DNA of 64,000 bases from Clavelina lepadiformis (GCF_947623445.1 NC_135244.1:3100001-3164000), one strand, 5' to 3'; positions 1-13,668 are shown, numbered from the stretch's first letter. The notes: generated by a model from the letters alone, not told the origin. Numbers and translations are program-made.

Positions 1-3000
1 TGTGTGTTAGAATGGCAGATGTGTTTCGCAAAACTATCGGGTTACCGCTAATAGCTGAAGAGTCCGTTTCTAGGCTGCTTGATGCTGCTTCACTTGGGTT
101 GGTTAAAGTTGGGTCAAATGATTGGGTTTTGACAATGGGTTTAATAGAGGGAACAGGCCTGGCTAAAGTGGGTGCTTCACAGCTAAATCGACGGGGAGCA
201 TCTTGAAGTCTTGATACTTTGCTCCCTTTCTTACCTTGAGAAAAAAGTGATGTTGTATCGCTTTTGGTCCCAGTAATTTTACGTTTCTTTGGAATTTCTT
301 TTTCTTTGCGGTTCGTCTTTGCCTGATTTTCCACTTTGCTCGTGCTGGGAGTGCTTCTGGCTGCTTCTTTCGAGGAGAAACTGAGAGCAGTGCACAGGAT
401 GCTGCTCGGAGATATGAAGATTCTGCTGTCATCTTCCGCATTCATTTCAGGGTTATCGCCCTCTACTGGACTGGATGAGTCGTCTGAAGAAGATGGCGGT
501 TTTGAAACGGTGGAGTTTGTCTTAGAGTTAAAAGGAGAAAGAGGGATGTCTATTCTCATTTCCAGGAGAATCTCATTCAGATCTGGTGACGAAGATCTGC
601 TGAGGAAAGTCTCGCCTAAGTTTATAACTTCATTTACATCGTCAGATTCCTTCGAATCAGAATGCAAATCTGGCAGGAAAGAAAAATCCATGTTGGGATC
701 GACAGTGGGATCTGGACTCTCTTGTCCAACCGTGAAAGGAAGTGACATCATGGAAGCAAGCACGGGATGGGTGAATTTCGGTTTCTTTGACGCTGCAACG
801 TTAGAAATTTGATTTGATTTCTCCTCGACAAAAAGTTGCTTTTTATCTTCCCTTTTTCCTTGTTTTGAAGGAACAGTTTCTTGTTCCAGCGATGAAGATC
901 GGTTCCTTTTTCTATTGTATCTCTCAGTACTGGGAATGAGACTGACAGTGTTGTTCGAACCCGACGTAAGGTTCTCTGTCACTTTGGTCATAGATATATC
1001 AGCTTCAGCAGGAACTTTGGAAGCTACCAAATCAGTTGAAACCACGTCAGGATTTTGATAAAGGTTTTTGTTGATACCAACTGAAAGAGTTATCTCCTTA
1101 CCTGAATTATTATCGTTGGTGACACCAACGTCATTAGGTGGCAAAATGCTCATTGTAGAGTTACATGTAATGTCAGATTCAGCCTTGTTACTGGCAATAC
1201 TGTCTTGAGACTTCTTTGCATTTTCATTATTATTGATCCCTTTCCCCAAAGATTGTTCCTCAGACAGCGAGTTATCGGCAACAGATGAAACGGAGTCAAA
1301 TTCACTGGAGCTTTCAGTTGGGTCATTGACTGTAACCATATCCCTGTCATTAATAAACTCTTTGTTTAGATCATCTGCTGATGTGTTTAGTTTTAACTGA
1401 ATTGAAGGACTTGAAGCTGTGTCATCTTTTTCTACTCCATTGGTTGAATTTACTTTGGGAACAATATGTACTTTAGCAGTTTGCAACTCTTGAGCTGTTA
1501 AGTTCCTTGGCTCCGTTTCCTCCCTTTCTGCTTTTGTTCTGGACTCTTTCACGGGAGGATTTTTGTTGCGTTTTAGTATTTTTGTTCCAGTTTTAACAGC
1601 ATCCGCATTTTCTGCTGCAATAGAGTTTACATCAGATGAGTCCAAAGAACTTTCAGACAAGGTCCTGCTCACTGACCGAGTTCGAATCTTCCTAGATGGT
1701 TGTTTACCTGCATCTTTCGATGCATCGTGCGTGTCGGCAGCATCCGAATTCTCTTCTTTCCTCCTCCTCTGAAAAGGTAATTGCATTTTTCTTGCTGGTG
1801 TTTGAGATGCATTTTTAATATTCTTCTCTGTTCTATCGAGAGCCAAGACTTTCGATGCAACAAGCTCTTTCTTCTCTGGATGTGAAGATAACTCATTCAC
1901 ATCTTCTGGAGGAGTTTCGTAGTTTACAGACTGAATGTTAACAGTAACATCATCATCCTCCTCGTCCGAGGAAAACAAACCTTTTGTTGATGAAATTTCT
2001 TCAGAGGAAACTTTCTTAATGGTTTCGACGTTTGCTTTCCCACCAGGATCATTTTTGTCTTTAGTTATGTCAGTCGAAGACGCTTGCTTAGGTTGCTTGT
2101 CCGGAGCAGTTAATAAAAGGTAATTTTGCTTGTTTTCTTTTGAGGAAAGTTCGTTAATTGACTTCAAAATATTACTGTTAACCCCATCTTCGGCAATAGA
2201 TTGTGATGATTTTTTTGTGGCTTCTTCAGCCGACTTAGCGTGGTGATCGCTTGAAGTATCATCCAATTTGTTATTGGCTCTAGATCCGGCATTTGAACCA
2301 CTGGCAGTATTCTGATTATTGGGAGGAGTTGAAACATGGCTATGGGTTGGCTGCATAGGAGGGATTTTATTTGGGTTCGTGTTTTCAACAAGCTGCATCG
2401 CTTCAAGAGCAGCACTTTCAAAACTTTCCTGCATAGAAAAAATTGAGTTACTTACTTACTTGCACAAAAATTTTGGTAAGCATTTCTCATAAAGACTAAA
2501 GTAGACTCAACTTTTTCAAAAAAGTGAATCAATAAATAATCAAATCAAAGAAAAGTGCAAGTTGTCAATCAAAACAAATAATATCATCTATAATTCTATA
2601 TACGAATTCTGGCTATAATTCTGCATAGCCAGAATTCGTGTATGTAAAATTCAGCCGTAAATATTGCAGTCTTCCTCACCTGGTTCAATTTAATAATTCT
2701 TTTTGCAACTAGCACTTCATACCCAACCAGCATATGCTTTTGACAGAACTGTGTAATCTCTCGTTGGGCAAATGATGAGTCGTTATTCAGATGATCGATT
2801 AAAACAGAGATATCTTCCTTATGCGCGCTGCTTAATCTTCGAGAAAATGCACGGAAAGATCTCTGCAATAAATGTATGTTGTCCAATTCAAAAAAGCATT
2901 AAATATGTCATAAGGAACATTATATTCCACCAAGTAGCAAATGGAAATTTGTTTCTTGTTAAGCGGGGAAAGCAAAGTTCCAGAGAATTACCAGATAAGA

Positions 3001-6000
3001 AATGAGGAGTGCAATGTGCATTTTACAGTGCATGAAAGAAAACGATAATAACATCATACAATATCGGTGTTACAACTATCTCAAGCATTATTTCAAAAAT
3101 CATCTAGATAACAAGCAAGTACGCACCATTGCTTTCATTTCAAACATTCTGGCTTTCATTTTATTCGTCACAACGTAGGAATGTTTTGCAGTTTCATCGG
3201 ATGATGAAACGATTTTGTTTTTATCTGATTCAGAAGTTTGAGTTTCCTGTAATTTAAAACGGTTTCCTTTGTTAATGGTCTATGATAATTTCACAAACCA
3301 CTGCTTCATATCACTATACACCGCATGTGCGTCTTGGAAACACCGGAACATATGTTCGGAAAAAGGTAGCTTTTATCTTCAAAACATTAATTAATTATTT
3401 AAAGTGTTGTAACAATAAAAATAAAAGAAATTAGCATTTGGCTACTGACCATTTTTGCTTCTTTGGTGGCAGCACACGTCACTTTTTCCTTGACAGTGTT
3501 AGTGTCATCCAAAACATCTTTCCCTTTATTTTCTTCTTTCTTAATCTCTAAGTTTTCTAAAATATAATTAATATACGACAACAAACAATTTTTTTAAAAC
3601 TAGTTCAAAAATATTTTGACACTAAGCATGTAAATATCATTTCCAAATCACTTAACGTTCTGAAAAATGCAAACTGCTGATGACAAATAAAACTCAACTC
3701 ACCTCTGGCGGAGTGCTTTGATGTTGATGGCGCATCGTCATCATTGTCGCTGAGATCTGTTGTCACCGATTTTCTCTTTTTCCTCTTCTTTTTCTTCTTC
3801 TCTGGCAACGGGGACTTAAAGTTGCTTCCCCCCTCAACATTGCTTTGTTCTTCATTTTCCGTTTTTGTTGCTTCTTCGGACAACATCGACATGTTTTGTT
3901 CCGAGTCTGTCTGCTGAGAGATCGAGCCTGATGCTGGAAAAGAATTACATGATGACGAGGAGCTCTAGGTACCGCCATGTCAGATGTGATGATATGTTAA
4001 TGAGGTGAGGTGTATATACATTATACAGCGAAGAAATGTTGCTAATCTTGAATAAGCTTCTCTACTGAAAACAAAAATACCAGCAAGTTTTAAATCTTGA
4101 AAGTTTGGGTTAAAGGAAACACGAGCATTACGACGTCACAACCGAGCAAAGACAGTGCGTGGTTTGGGGCAGCTTACAGGGATATGGTATCGGCATATTG
4201 TGATATGATCATCCAAGTAACTTTAATCAGATAATCAACCATCACAATCATACTTTTCCTAATCCAAGCAATAAAAGACTACTGCTGAAACTACTAGTAT
4301 TGCATTTATAGTTTTCCTAGAAATAGGCCATCAACGGCAGTATCATCATCAACATTATATGACACAACAATGCGTTTACGATGTAACGGAGATGCAAAAT
4401 TCTTCGACCGAAAATAGTCCATATTTGCAGGAGGTAGTCAAATGCATATCGCAAGCTTTTCTAAAAAGTTTCCAGTCATGAAACAACAACTTTCTTTAAG
4501 TTTAAAAGAGTTTTTACAAGCACTGTTTGAGTAAAATATGGAGAGTGTTTACCTCAGTACAAGCTGTTTGAAAATTAAAATGAAGAGCCAGCAAGACAAA
4601 TGCAGCCCGCAGCCAAGGTTTGGCCAATCCTGCGGCTGCACTAACTATAAATTTCATCCAAGATGCTTTTAAAGCGACATTGAACAATTTCATAAGGTTC
4701 AAAACATGCTCAAACAATTACTTCTTCTGTATCCTCCTCTTCGAATACGATCTTGAAGAACTTCTGTCTTCCTATGAAGTTGATGATTTTCCCTCTCCAT
4801 GCTCTTTATTGCCTTCTGCAACTTTTTGTTTTCCTTATGCAGTCTGGAAAAACAAACATCGGTTGTATTGAACAACTTGTAAGGGTTTATTATAAACTAT
4901 TATTCAAAGTTATAAAAACTCAGGTTGACCTACATGTTGCATACAACATTAAATAATACTAAAGGAAAACTGTTTTATATTACTGCATTATACTAAGGTG
5001 GTCTTCATGGTTCACCTAGATTGTACTGATAAGTCGTGAGTAGAAGTTTGTCATAAACAGTCACAATTATCAAGAAAGCCATCCAGCATAATTAATATGT
5101 AGTTATTGTTATTTTTTGGGGGTAGTTGTTCATTTAGTCAAATTATTTCATGGTCAATTTCGCTTGTTACCACAAATCAGTTGGTAAATGTGGCATGTAT
5201 GTTACAAATGAGAAAACTTGATTCCTATCCTGGCTATCCAGCAATGTTGATCGCAAAACATTTCCGATATATACATTTTTAAAAGTGTCAAATGTACGAG
5301 TAACAAAAGAAAGTTCAACTGACTGATCAATTTCCTGAGCGTGTTGTTTTTTTGTGTCAACTTTCTTGCTCTCATCTTTCCTCATTAAATGGATCTTATC
5401 CTCAAGCATTATTCGCGTCATCTGGAAAAGTCGACAAATTACATCAACTTCCTTACTTAGCAATTAATAACTAGCTATTGACGAACAGTACAGATAAATT
5501 GCACAAAAAAACCATAATGTCAATAATTGTGTGAAAAACATACATCCATGCTTTTAATTTCGTCGTTCAGATGTTGAATCGTGTTCTCTAGCTGCAAAAT
5601 ATGTTCCTTCTGCATTTGTAGTTCCGATGGGTTTCTGTCATCCAATATAGCCTGTAGAATGCATATATTTGTAAACAAATTTGATATTTTCAAACAAATA
5701 TTTATCAAGCCCTTGCACTTGAATAAAAAACTAAACGATGTTAGAACATTACTACGACTTCACAAAAATTAATTGATATTGACCTTTAGCTGAGTTTGAA
5801 CAAGTTGGTTGTCTGCTTCCTTCTTCTTACATTTCTGTTCAAGATATTGCACTTGCTTCTGTGATTGTTCCAAATTTAATTTTGCTTCGTTAAATAGATT
5901 TATCAAATTGCTTCAAAAATATGCAAAAGGTCATTATGTACATTTCAGTGAGCACCATGTAAAAACTTAAAATAGAAGTCCACGTTAAACAAATATACAA

Positions 6001-6484
6001 AAAAAATACACAGATGATATATTTAAACCAGATTCTGCTTTTAAAACACGCTATTGAAATTTAGTAATCCATACTTTTCAGTAAAAACATTAACAATAAT
6101 AACAGAACAGGAAAATTTGCCAATATAATAATTTTCAAACGTACTCAGTAAAAATGATTTTCTTTTTCAGTTTTCCCATGTTCTTCTTAAATCGTGATTC
6201 TGATATCTTTAAAAAATTTAGTCATTCAATTCAACTATATTAACCATAAATATATTAGCCTTAGTCAAACCATATCACTGCTGGAAGAATTACGTATAAT
6301 AAGAATAAGTATACTTAAAAACACAGCGGTCGGTCCATTATACCTGGCCATATTCACGACACGAATCACACCACTTAAAACCATCTTGGGTGGACTCTGT
6401 CAAAGGCATTGTGGTTGATTCACTGTCTGTCAAGCTGATGGTTGTGGTGACGTCATCTAAGCCCAATGATATAAATTCTTCCAT
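1..6484 (-). CDS. ICE1: ICE1-like subunit of the little elongation complex (partial, 3' end outside window)
   Basis: Eleven exons were read on the minus strand: 6484-6344, 6206-6145, 5910-5784, 5651-5544, 5421-5324, 4843-4722, 3933-3703, 3556-3450, 3246-3127, 2862-2680 and 2428 to the left edge. All junctions keep phase. The start MEEFISLGLDD is followed by a CDSC pair and then a long coiled coil containing KKKIIFTDNLI. Human ICE1, as I recall it, begins with a CxxC pair followed by a coiled coil containing KQKIINTDNLL, which is the main reason for the name. A giant Ser/Asp/Glu/Lys-rich exon (at least 809 codons) also fits ICE1, which has one very large central exon. In vertebrates ICE1 scaffolds the little elongation complex (ELL, ICE2, ZC3H8), which supports RNA polymerase II transcription of snRNA genes in Cajal bodies and locus bodies. 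Apart from the N-terminal stretch the protein is low complexity, so the assignment rests on a short region. The C-terminus is not visible. Confidence 0.6.
2598..2642. repeat. Short near-perfect hairpin in an ICE1 intron
   Basis: ACGAATTCTGGCTAT and its inverse ATAGCCAGAATTCGT face each other across about 8 bases, giving a stem of about 15-18 pairs. It lies in the intron between the exons at 2680 and 2428. It may be the remnant of a small foldback element or a local palindrome; no small-RNA role is shown. Confidence 0.6.
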
Positions 6485-8324
6485 GGTTAATATGCTGCAG
6501 TCTTCTATGCTTTTGTGTTCTTTTCAAAATTAATCCATGTCTTTGGAAGCTATCAAGCGCTTGTTGTTGTTACTGCTGAGGTAAGCATCAGGCTAAATAT
6601 CCTCTCAAAACCCATTGTGCGAGCACTGTGTTAAGGCCACATTTACACTTTAAATTCTATATGCCTATCCATGCCAAACCTACTCCTACAAATATACAGT
6701 AATGTTCACAGCCTTATATATACCGTAGCGGGTTCTAGCGCAGAAGTGCACAACCACAGGATGCCTTTGTATACTAGACTATTCAGCTACTCAAATTGTT
6801 ACGTCATCTGGTTATGCACTTCTGGCAGAAACGCATTTTGTGGATGTTCACTTCTCTGCTAGACCCCGAGAAACGTTTCCACTACGCAACCCTGTCACAG
6901 TTTGCTGGCACTCAATAAACGCGCCTAGAAAACGGAAGTGTGTAAACCACGGAAATACACGGAATTGCACGGAACTGCTCATGTGGTTTGCCTAGCATTA
7001 ATTCCGCAACCTTTGACGGATCTTTGCTGAAACGCATAGTTATATTTGATTAAAATACATTTCATCAATGTCTTTTAATTTTGTTGAGAAAATTTGTCTA
7101 TCCGTTACCATCCATACCGATTAACCTAATTAAAGTCCGTGTTTTCTAACATTCCAGAAATTATAGTTGGATGATATTAAACTAAAATATATCTTTTAGT
7201 ATAATATGGTTTGATTGTGTGATTATGATTCTTTGCGTTGTTTTGGTTATTTCCGTCCTTGAAGACTTGTAGGAACTTCTTCATTATTGGAATTTTTAAA
7301 TATAAGCTGCACTCACCGTTTGGATCGATTGTGTTCTGATTCCAACCATCCAACCCGGAATTAAATCAGGTGTTTGCGATATTTTCAGCGTCCAATAATC
7401 TTTTGTTAAACTTGAAAACCGATTTTACAGTAGATTTATTTCGCACACGAAATCAGAATCAGAAAAGGGCTCACAACGTTTTAATTAGCAACATAACAAA
7501 TTCATGTTTTCATCATCAGTGGTCTCAGAAGAATAACAGCCAAGCTGGTGCGAATAATCCTGAGAATCGATCTATTAAAATACTGGTTTGGCTGTAACAT
7601 AGTTTTCATTGTTAGGATATAGCATCCTTTATAAATAGTTTAAAAAGTATTTTATGAATCTAACATTTGAAGATTTTGGCCGACCTCTAAGTTGAAAAAC
7701 TTCTCTTTGTGGTAGCTAAGTCGTGTAAACAGTCGTGTAAACATTGCGTTCCCTTCAGGTATCGAATGACAATGTGGCAACATAAACTACTATAAAAGTT
7801 ATATTAGTCTTATATTAGTTTGTGGTGGCGGAGTACAAATATTTCTTCTAAAAATAGTAGCCAATGAGAGACACGTGAAATGCGCTTTCCTTTTTTGTCT
7901 TTTTTTCCGTCCAGGAAACTGGGCTGGGGAACTTGCTTTAGATTTCGCAATACATGTATATGCTGCAGAATTTTACGTTCAAAGTAGAGGTCTGCTGTTC
8001 GTTACTTTTATGATAGCGCCATATTTCGGTAAAAATAGCCGCTCAAAGGCGCTTAACATATACGGCATAGATAATAGTTCTAAGAGTATATCAAAAATAA
8101 AAGGTCAGTAAAAACAGCGACAATAAGTTGGCATAAATAAAAATCTTCGGGCTGATAAGCACAGCGATAAGGGTATGTTTTCAGTGATTTCTTGAAAGTG
8201 TTGACGCTCCACATTTGGTCTAGAAATCAGATTGGGAGTGCAATCAACTAGAACTAGACTAACAAATTAATTAACTTCAAACTAAGCTTATTATTAAACC
8301 TTTCGGCAGAATTCTACTTGAAAA
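6485..8324. other. Intergenic, head-to-head between ICE1-like gene (-) and first coiled-coil gene (+)
   Basis: No convincing coding exon was found. An imperfect inverted repeat pairs TCTAGCGCAGAAGTGCA near 6733 with a related sequence near 6803-6863 (GCACTTCTGGC and CTTCTCTGCTAGACC), suggesting a small degraded MITE of about 140 bases. The interval must hold the promoters of both flanking genes; no clear core element was recognised. Confidence 0.4.
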
Positions 8325-9014
8325 ATGAACAATAGTCTTAACCCAAGCACACTAGCCCAACAAGACCGTAAAAATGCCGTTGAAAATGTAGTTGACGATG
8401 TAATTGGTAAGCCTAATCATGAAGCCCAGGACTTAAACTCTACTTCACGGTCCTTAGCTGATGATGCATATTACAGTTGTGATGAACTGGCAGTTTTAAA
8501 TGACCAAGACGAGTCCACACTCACTACGGACGATAGTAGGCCTACCCTAAAGCACGTTGAGCCTAACAAACCAACTTCACAACAAACCAGTGAAACCATC
8601 TACGATAATAAAACAGTTGAGCAAAAAGCACCGGTTTTTGCTGTAGACGAAACCACAGGTGAAAAACCTAGTGCACAATCATACGAGAAATTGATCAAAA
8701 ACCTTCAGAATCAAATTTCATCGTTAACGGAAATGAATGGCATAAAAGATGGAACTATTCAATCACTTAAGAACAAGTTAACCGCAAAAGAAAAGCAAGT
8801 GAAGCAGCTGATCAGACAGAAAGAGATTTCTGGTTCAATTCAAGTTCTAGCTTTGTCCCCTGAAATTCAGGAACAAATCGATCGTTTCTTTCAAAAAATT
8901 CGTCGCGAGGCCGACCAATACCGTCAAGAACGAGATATGGCTTTGAAGCAAGTGAAGAAGCTTGAATCGGAGCCGAAAATCATGAAAAACGATTGCAGAG
9001 TCACTTGGGTGTGA
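8325..9014 (+). CDS. Single-exon coiled-coil protein, family member 1 (unrecognised family)
   Basis: A 229-residue open frame without introns. Residues 1-120 are acidic and Ser/Thr/Asn-rich, probably disordered. From about residue 120 a coiled coil begins, followed at 175 by LALSPEIQEQIDRFFQK and a second Arg/Glu/Lys heptad run. Three other single-exon genes downstream on the same strand carry the same core, with Pro and the spaced Gln and Asp conserved. I recognise no known family and infer no function; coiled-coil multimerisation is likely. The ATG at 8325 has an A-rich context, and a 3' splice-site-like sequence (CTTTCGGCAG) ends at 8309, only 15 bases upstream, so the mRNA may receive a 5' leader by cis- or trans-splicing. 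This is the most diverged member, with ALS in place of CFT before the Pro. Confidence 0.6.
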   Translation: MNNSLNPSTLAQQDRKNAVENVVDDVIGKPNHEAQDLNSTSRSLADDAYYSCDELAVLNDQDESTLTTDDSRPTLKHVEPNKPTSQQTSETIYDNKTVEQKAPVFAVDETTGEKPSAQSYEKLIKNLQNQISSLTEMNGIKDGTIQSLKNKLTAKEKQVKQLIRQKEISGSIQVLALSPEIQEQIDRFFQKIRREADQYRQERDMALKQVKKLESEPKIMKNDCRVTWV

Positions 9015-11981
9015 CTGGCTCATAGGTCGTCAGTTGTTGGTTGCTGAGAAATATAGAGCCATATTGACATTGTATATGCTTATACAAACTTTTGTTGTGA
9101 CAAACTACGACAAAAAAATTTAATGTCAACATTAATAGTTTGATAACAGACGTCTTTAAGTGTATTATAGTCCGTATTTTACGTTTTTATCGTTCTTAAT
9201 AACCAGAACTGGTCTTTGTTTTTTATAGTAGACTTTGTGAGTTATAGGCTAATAGAGACAAGCAGTTATGGTGATAAACTTGTTTACATTTACGCGCAAG
9301 TAGCCTACGTTACATTTACGCACTACTCACCTTCTGTAGTTGATCATGGAAAAGTAAACATTTGTCGTCTTATGTACAGTTATAGATATTATGTGATATC
9401 TATGTGTACAGATCACTCACGATCTGTGTATATCTGCTTGATAATCACTTGTAGGCTAAATTAAATACCTTACAACAAGGCAATAGTTTGTTAGGGTTCA
9501 GTTATGCTTTTCCTGTTATTTAGTGCTTAGGCTATTTTATGGGGACAAATTTGTGTATTTGTAAAGCATAATTTTCTGTGATGCAAAATAGAAGCTATGT
9601 ATGCAGTTGTACATTAAGTAAAACATTGTACAGCGTAAAAAGTAGACAACATTTAACTTGTTTTAGCGGAACTGATTTGAAACGAACTACGTCATGTCAA
9701 TGCAAACTGAAGATTTTCCATTTTTTGTTTTTGCGAAATTTTGCAAATCAAATTTGTTTTTAATACATTGATTGTGCATCTGTACTGCTAAGATTACGTT
9801 ACTTATTTCTGTGGTAAACGATTTTTGATTTATTATTGCAATAAAGCAGCCATGTAGCCTACGTTGGATTTCTAATGCTTCGTACTCAGCACAATCAGCG
9901 TCAACAGGACAAAGAACAATGCACGCACAGTGCAAGTAATAACTCTGTAATAACACTTCCAAACAAATGATTTGCGAACAACTGACAAACATGGGATTTG
10001 TATTAATATGGAAGATGAAGTGAAATATATGCCCCATTATAAATAGCATACTTCAAACAAAAATAGAATTGGTTCGCCGGTGAAAAAAATTCCAAAAAGG
10101 GTTAGTGTTTAGGAAGTTATTACTAAAATATATCGCAAAGTTGACATTCTTTGTGACAAGTTCGGCTTTTCTTTTTACTGGACGATATAATTAGCGTTAA
10201 AATGTTTTTTGTTCAAAACATGTCCAACATCAAACAAAACGATTTACAATTTAATCAATTCAAATATTATGAGTTAAAGTTAATATGCATACAGCACGAA
10301 AAACTGCAACAAAAAGAAAAAATATGAATGTCTCACTCAAGGCTACCGCCTATAGCAAAGATGTAGTAGCACGTTTAGGTTCAATTGCGGGGCAGTGATG
10401 ATGTCATAATGAAACAAAACAGTTCAATTTTACAGATTACGGCACTGTGACACTTCACTTTACTATAAAGCACTATGACCTTTTGCATATTAAGTTAATG
10501 TTTGATCTTGCCAAGCAGAACAAAAAAGATAATCCTCTGGTATCACCCCGTAAATAGACAGTTGAGTGGCGCGGAATTCAAAGTCGTCGAACCCACTTAT
10601 GGTTTATTTGACATACCGTTACCGTTTATTTACATTCGTTCAAGCATTTAGCCTGTACAGCGATGACATTTTATTTTCGCACCTCTGAAAATACCATTTG
10701 TAATGTTAGCAGAGCAGTAATGTTAGCAATTGTTCCAAACATATTTTGACTACAGAACTTTTGGATTTTGTAAGGGATTATTTTCAGGTCTTTAAAGTTA
10801 TTCATTTAATAACAATATTTCGTTTATCGCCTTTTCCACTGCTTGACGTGATACTGCTGACTTTAGCGCTTTGTTTACTGTGGTGGTAAACGAGGTTCGA
10901 TTTGATTTGATATAATAATGGGTCTCTATTCCACATTGCCAGATAATTCAGAGTTTCTTACATTATGGATATAGCACATTACTAAAAAGTGCACGAACAA
11001 CGGATGTTCTATCGAATAAACATTCGGTCTACTTCGATAGTCGTTAAACTATTATTGCTTACACCTACCGTGTAACTCTCATCGGCCGCAACTGTATCAA
11101 ACTATCAAACAGGTCATAGAGAGCCAGCTAAAGTTAATATTTAATCAGCAACCAGCCGGCCCAGAAGGGGTAAAAGCGTCTTCTTTTTCCGACCATACGT
11201 ATAGAATTCAAAAGCGCGAAATTCAAACTAATACGTGGCTTAGCTGTCAAGCAACTACATATAACATAACTCTATATAAATTGAATGCTATTTGAAACAA
11301 AAACGTCAAAGTAGAACTATACTGCAGTGCGTATGTTTTATGCGCAGTAAAATTATTTAAATAACCTTTCTTGACAGCGTGTGATTGAATTCGATCAAAT
11401 GACACCGGTGTTGTAATCTTTATGGCTTTATCTCCGCCATGGTTGGCGGCAAACATGACGAACCGCCATATTCAAATTTCGATTTAAAAGTCAGCTGAGC
11501 TTTATTCACTTCTCCTTACACAGCTTGAGTAGAAAGAGCAGTGACGTAGCGTCGTAGCCAGTAGAGGAAGCGGCCGCTCATCCTGAGCGTACTTTTATCA
11601 AAATCGGGCACCTCTGGATGAAAGGTTACAATTACAGTAGTGAAAGGCAGTTTAGTTCGAGCCGTTTTGCAAAGTTATGAATTGTGTTGATGGAAAGAAA
11701 AAAGTTACTTCGTTGTTTTGAACATACTTGTACTGTACATAGAGAGACGTGGGTATTTTGTACCCTCGCCAGCGTCATGTTGAGTTAAAAACCTCGATAC
11801 CAGTGTATAACCATATCACTTGTAGTAAATCGGTTTAACCACAGATAGGCTACAAATTGATAAAAAAGTATTAAAATAGAATTATTTTCTCATCAGTTCA
11901 TATACCTTTTTGTAACACTTTGTTTTGAAGGAAAATTGCAGCCAAATTCTGGACTGTAGGATATTGGTTTGCCATTTAACG
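9015..11981. other. Intergenic between family members 1 and 2
   Basis: AT-rich sequence with no supported exon, RNA gene or mobile element. Several open frames of 60-120 codons occur, but their composition looks random and they lack splice or start context. Member 2 is preceded by a pyrimidine-rich 3' splice-site-like sequence ending in AG at 11930. Confidence 0.4.
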
Positions 11982-12473
11982 ATGGAAAATAATAGTATAG
12001 ATTCTGATGATGACAATATAAAACCCGATCAGGCACACAATTCCAGCACGGGTCAAGACTTAGCGGACAGTGGCTGCTACAGCAAAGACAGCAGTCTTGT
12101 GAGAAGCGAATTGGAGGAATCTTTGTCGAATTTTGATAACTGCTTGAAGCTGGGGGCCGTTGAGCGGCAATTGACGTCATCATTTCGACAAAGCACCGAC
12201 GGAAACGTCGAGGAATGCAGAACAGATGACGTCATGCAGAGGAAAATCGATTCATTGCAACAACAGCTGAATGAAAAAAATAAAGAAAATGAAGAGTTGA
12301 AAATGAAAAACCTTTGCTTTACGCCTGACCTGCAGAAAATGATAGACACTGCTTTCCAGAAGATAGTCGCTGAGAGAGACGGGATCGCTGAGGAGAACCG
12401 AATGCTGAAAGCTGAGGTGCAGAGACTGAAAAATAAAATCCAACGTTTAGCTGGCAGAGCAGATGTTGCCTGA
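11982..12473 (+). CDS. Single-exon coiled-coil protein, family member 2 (unrecognised family)
   Basis: A 163-residue intronless frame. I chose ATG 11982 (MENNSIDSDDDN) over an in-frame upstream start at 11925, because the upstream extension is not acidic like its paralogues and overlaps a splice-acceptor-like tract (TTTGTTTTGAAG). Residues 1-75 are acidic and Ser-rich. A coiled coil starts near residue 80 with SLQQQLNEKN, which is closely matched in member 3 by SLQQQLVDKN. The family core LCFTPDLQKMIDTAFQK begins at residue 111 and is followed by a second coiled coil of about 35 residues. A polyadenylation signal AATAAA lies at 12666-12671. The function is unknown. The shared LQQQL...ELxM...CFTPD block shows that members 2 and 3 are the closest pair. 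Confidence 0.62.
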   Translation: MENNSIDSDDDNIKPDQAHNSSTGQDLADSGCYSKDSSLVRSELEESLSNFDNCLKLGAVERQLTSSFRQSTDGNVEECRTDDVMQRKIDSLQQQLNEKNKENEELKMKNLCFTPDLQKMIDTAFQKIVAERDGIAEENRMLKAEVQRLKNKIQRLAGRADVA

Positions 12474-13668
12474 CCTCTTCTTGCACCCATCAAGAAAAGC
12501 ATTCACATTATGCTCATTGGTGAACCAAATCTTTACATTTTTCTTTTCGTCATAAGCTACTAAGCAAAGACATACTTGCGAACTCTCACGCTAAACACAC
12601 TTATTGAGCTATATTCTGACTATTCTTAATTGACCTGTATCTCATTCTTATTCGCGTTGGCTTTTAATAAACACAACCAAGAAATTTTATAGTAAGTTAA
12701 GTATAAGCCGTATAAAGAAAGTAAATCATTATCAATTTATTCGCAAATGAAAGGCGCAGTCTATTTAAAGTATCTAGCAGGGAAAACTACAAACAGTAGC
12801 GAGCCGCAAAATCAGTAGTGGATATGGATAACGTATAATGGATACTATTCAGGTAGAAGAGCTACGAAAAACATGTCGGCGAGCCGCAGTGTGCCCACCT
12901 TCGGTATGTAGTCTCAAGTAAATGTTTGGTAGACTGCTAAATAGATCCCAATTCAAGTCGAACGAAACAACTTAGCATACGTTGGATGAATTTGCATCAA
13001 AAGCAATTTTTTAGCGAAAGAGCAGCTTTATTGTCGATTGCGGCTACAAAACGCAAAGGCACAGCAAAAAAAACTGTGTTTTGCCTTCCGCTGAAAGATT
13101 TATTATATTGGAAGGAATTTTATGTTAGAGATTCGAGAAAGTTTCTCCAATGCAGTTGTTTTTAACTCGGGGTTACCTTGTTGTCCATGGCTGTCATAAT
13201 GAACTCAGATCTGTACTTTACAGACTTTAAAAGGTCGTTAAATTGGTCCTTGACTAGAAACGAATCATTGCTGTGACGAGCGATACGTAAACTGAACCAA
13301 GCAAACACAACACGTGTGTAAAGCAGGGTTGGGGTTACTTTAAGTTACTTTTTGTCTTTCGAAAGAGTCATATAACTCGAATGCCAACATGAACGATGCT
13401 TTACTTGTTCATTCAAAAGGGGAAATCTTACGCTGTGATACTTTAGAAAGAAATACTTTAATTCTATAATAACTTTTAAAACATCTTCAAGATCAATAAG
13501 TTTTGCATGGACATCGCATAACAGAGAGAAGTTTTTAGCCAAATCTTATCCTCATGGATACGTTCAGTATGCGTGGCTTACGACCTCATGAAAGAGAAAG
13601 ATATAGCATTTAAAATACTAGTCATGTCTTTTGAAAGGAGCACGAGCTTTATTAACACGCGCGTTTTT

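Noticed and set aside
336..812. 158-codon plus-strand frame opposite the ICE1-like giant exon
   Set aside because: It is the antisense of a Ser/Glu/Asp-rich coding exon whose minus-strand frame stays open for 2.4 kb; the plus frame has no support of its own.
4514..4717. Extra ICE1 exon between 4722 and 3933
   Set aside because: The flanking exons already join in phase (A + CA gives Thr); no donor/acceptor pair is needed here.
9687..10049. 120-codon minus-strand frame in the family 1-2 spacer
   Set aside because: Composition looks random, there is no splice or start context and no recognisable motif.
10880..10900. GGTTCGA-like box suggesting a tRNA gene
   Set aside because: No acceptor stem, A box or anticodon arm could be laid out around it. 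No tRNA, rRNA or snRNA gene was recognised anywhere in the window.
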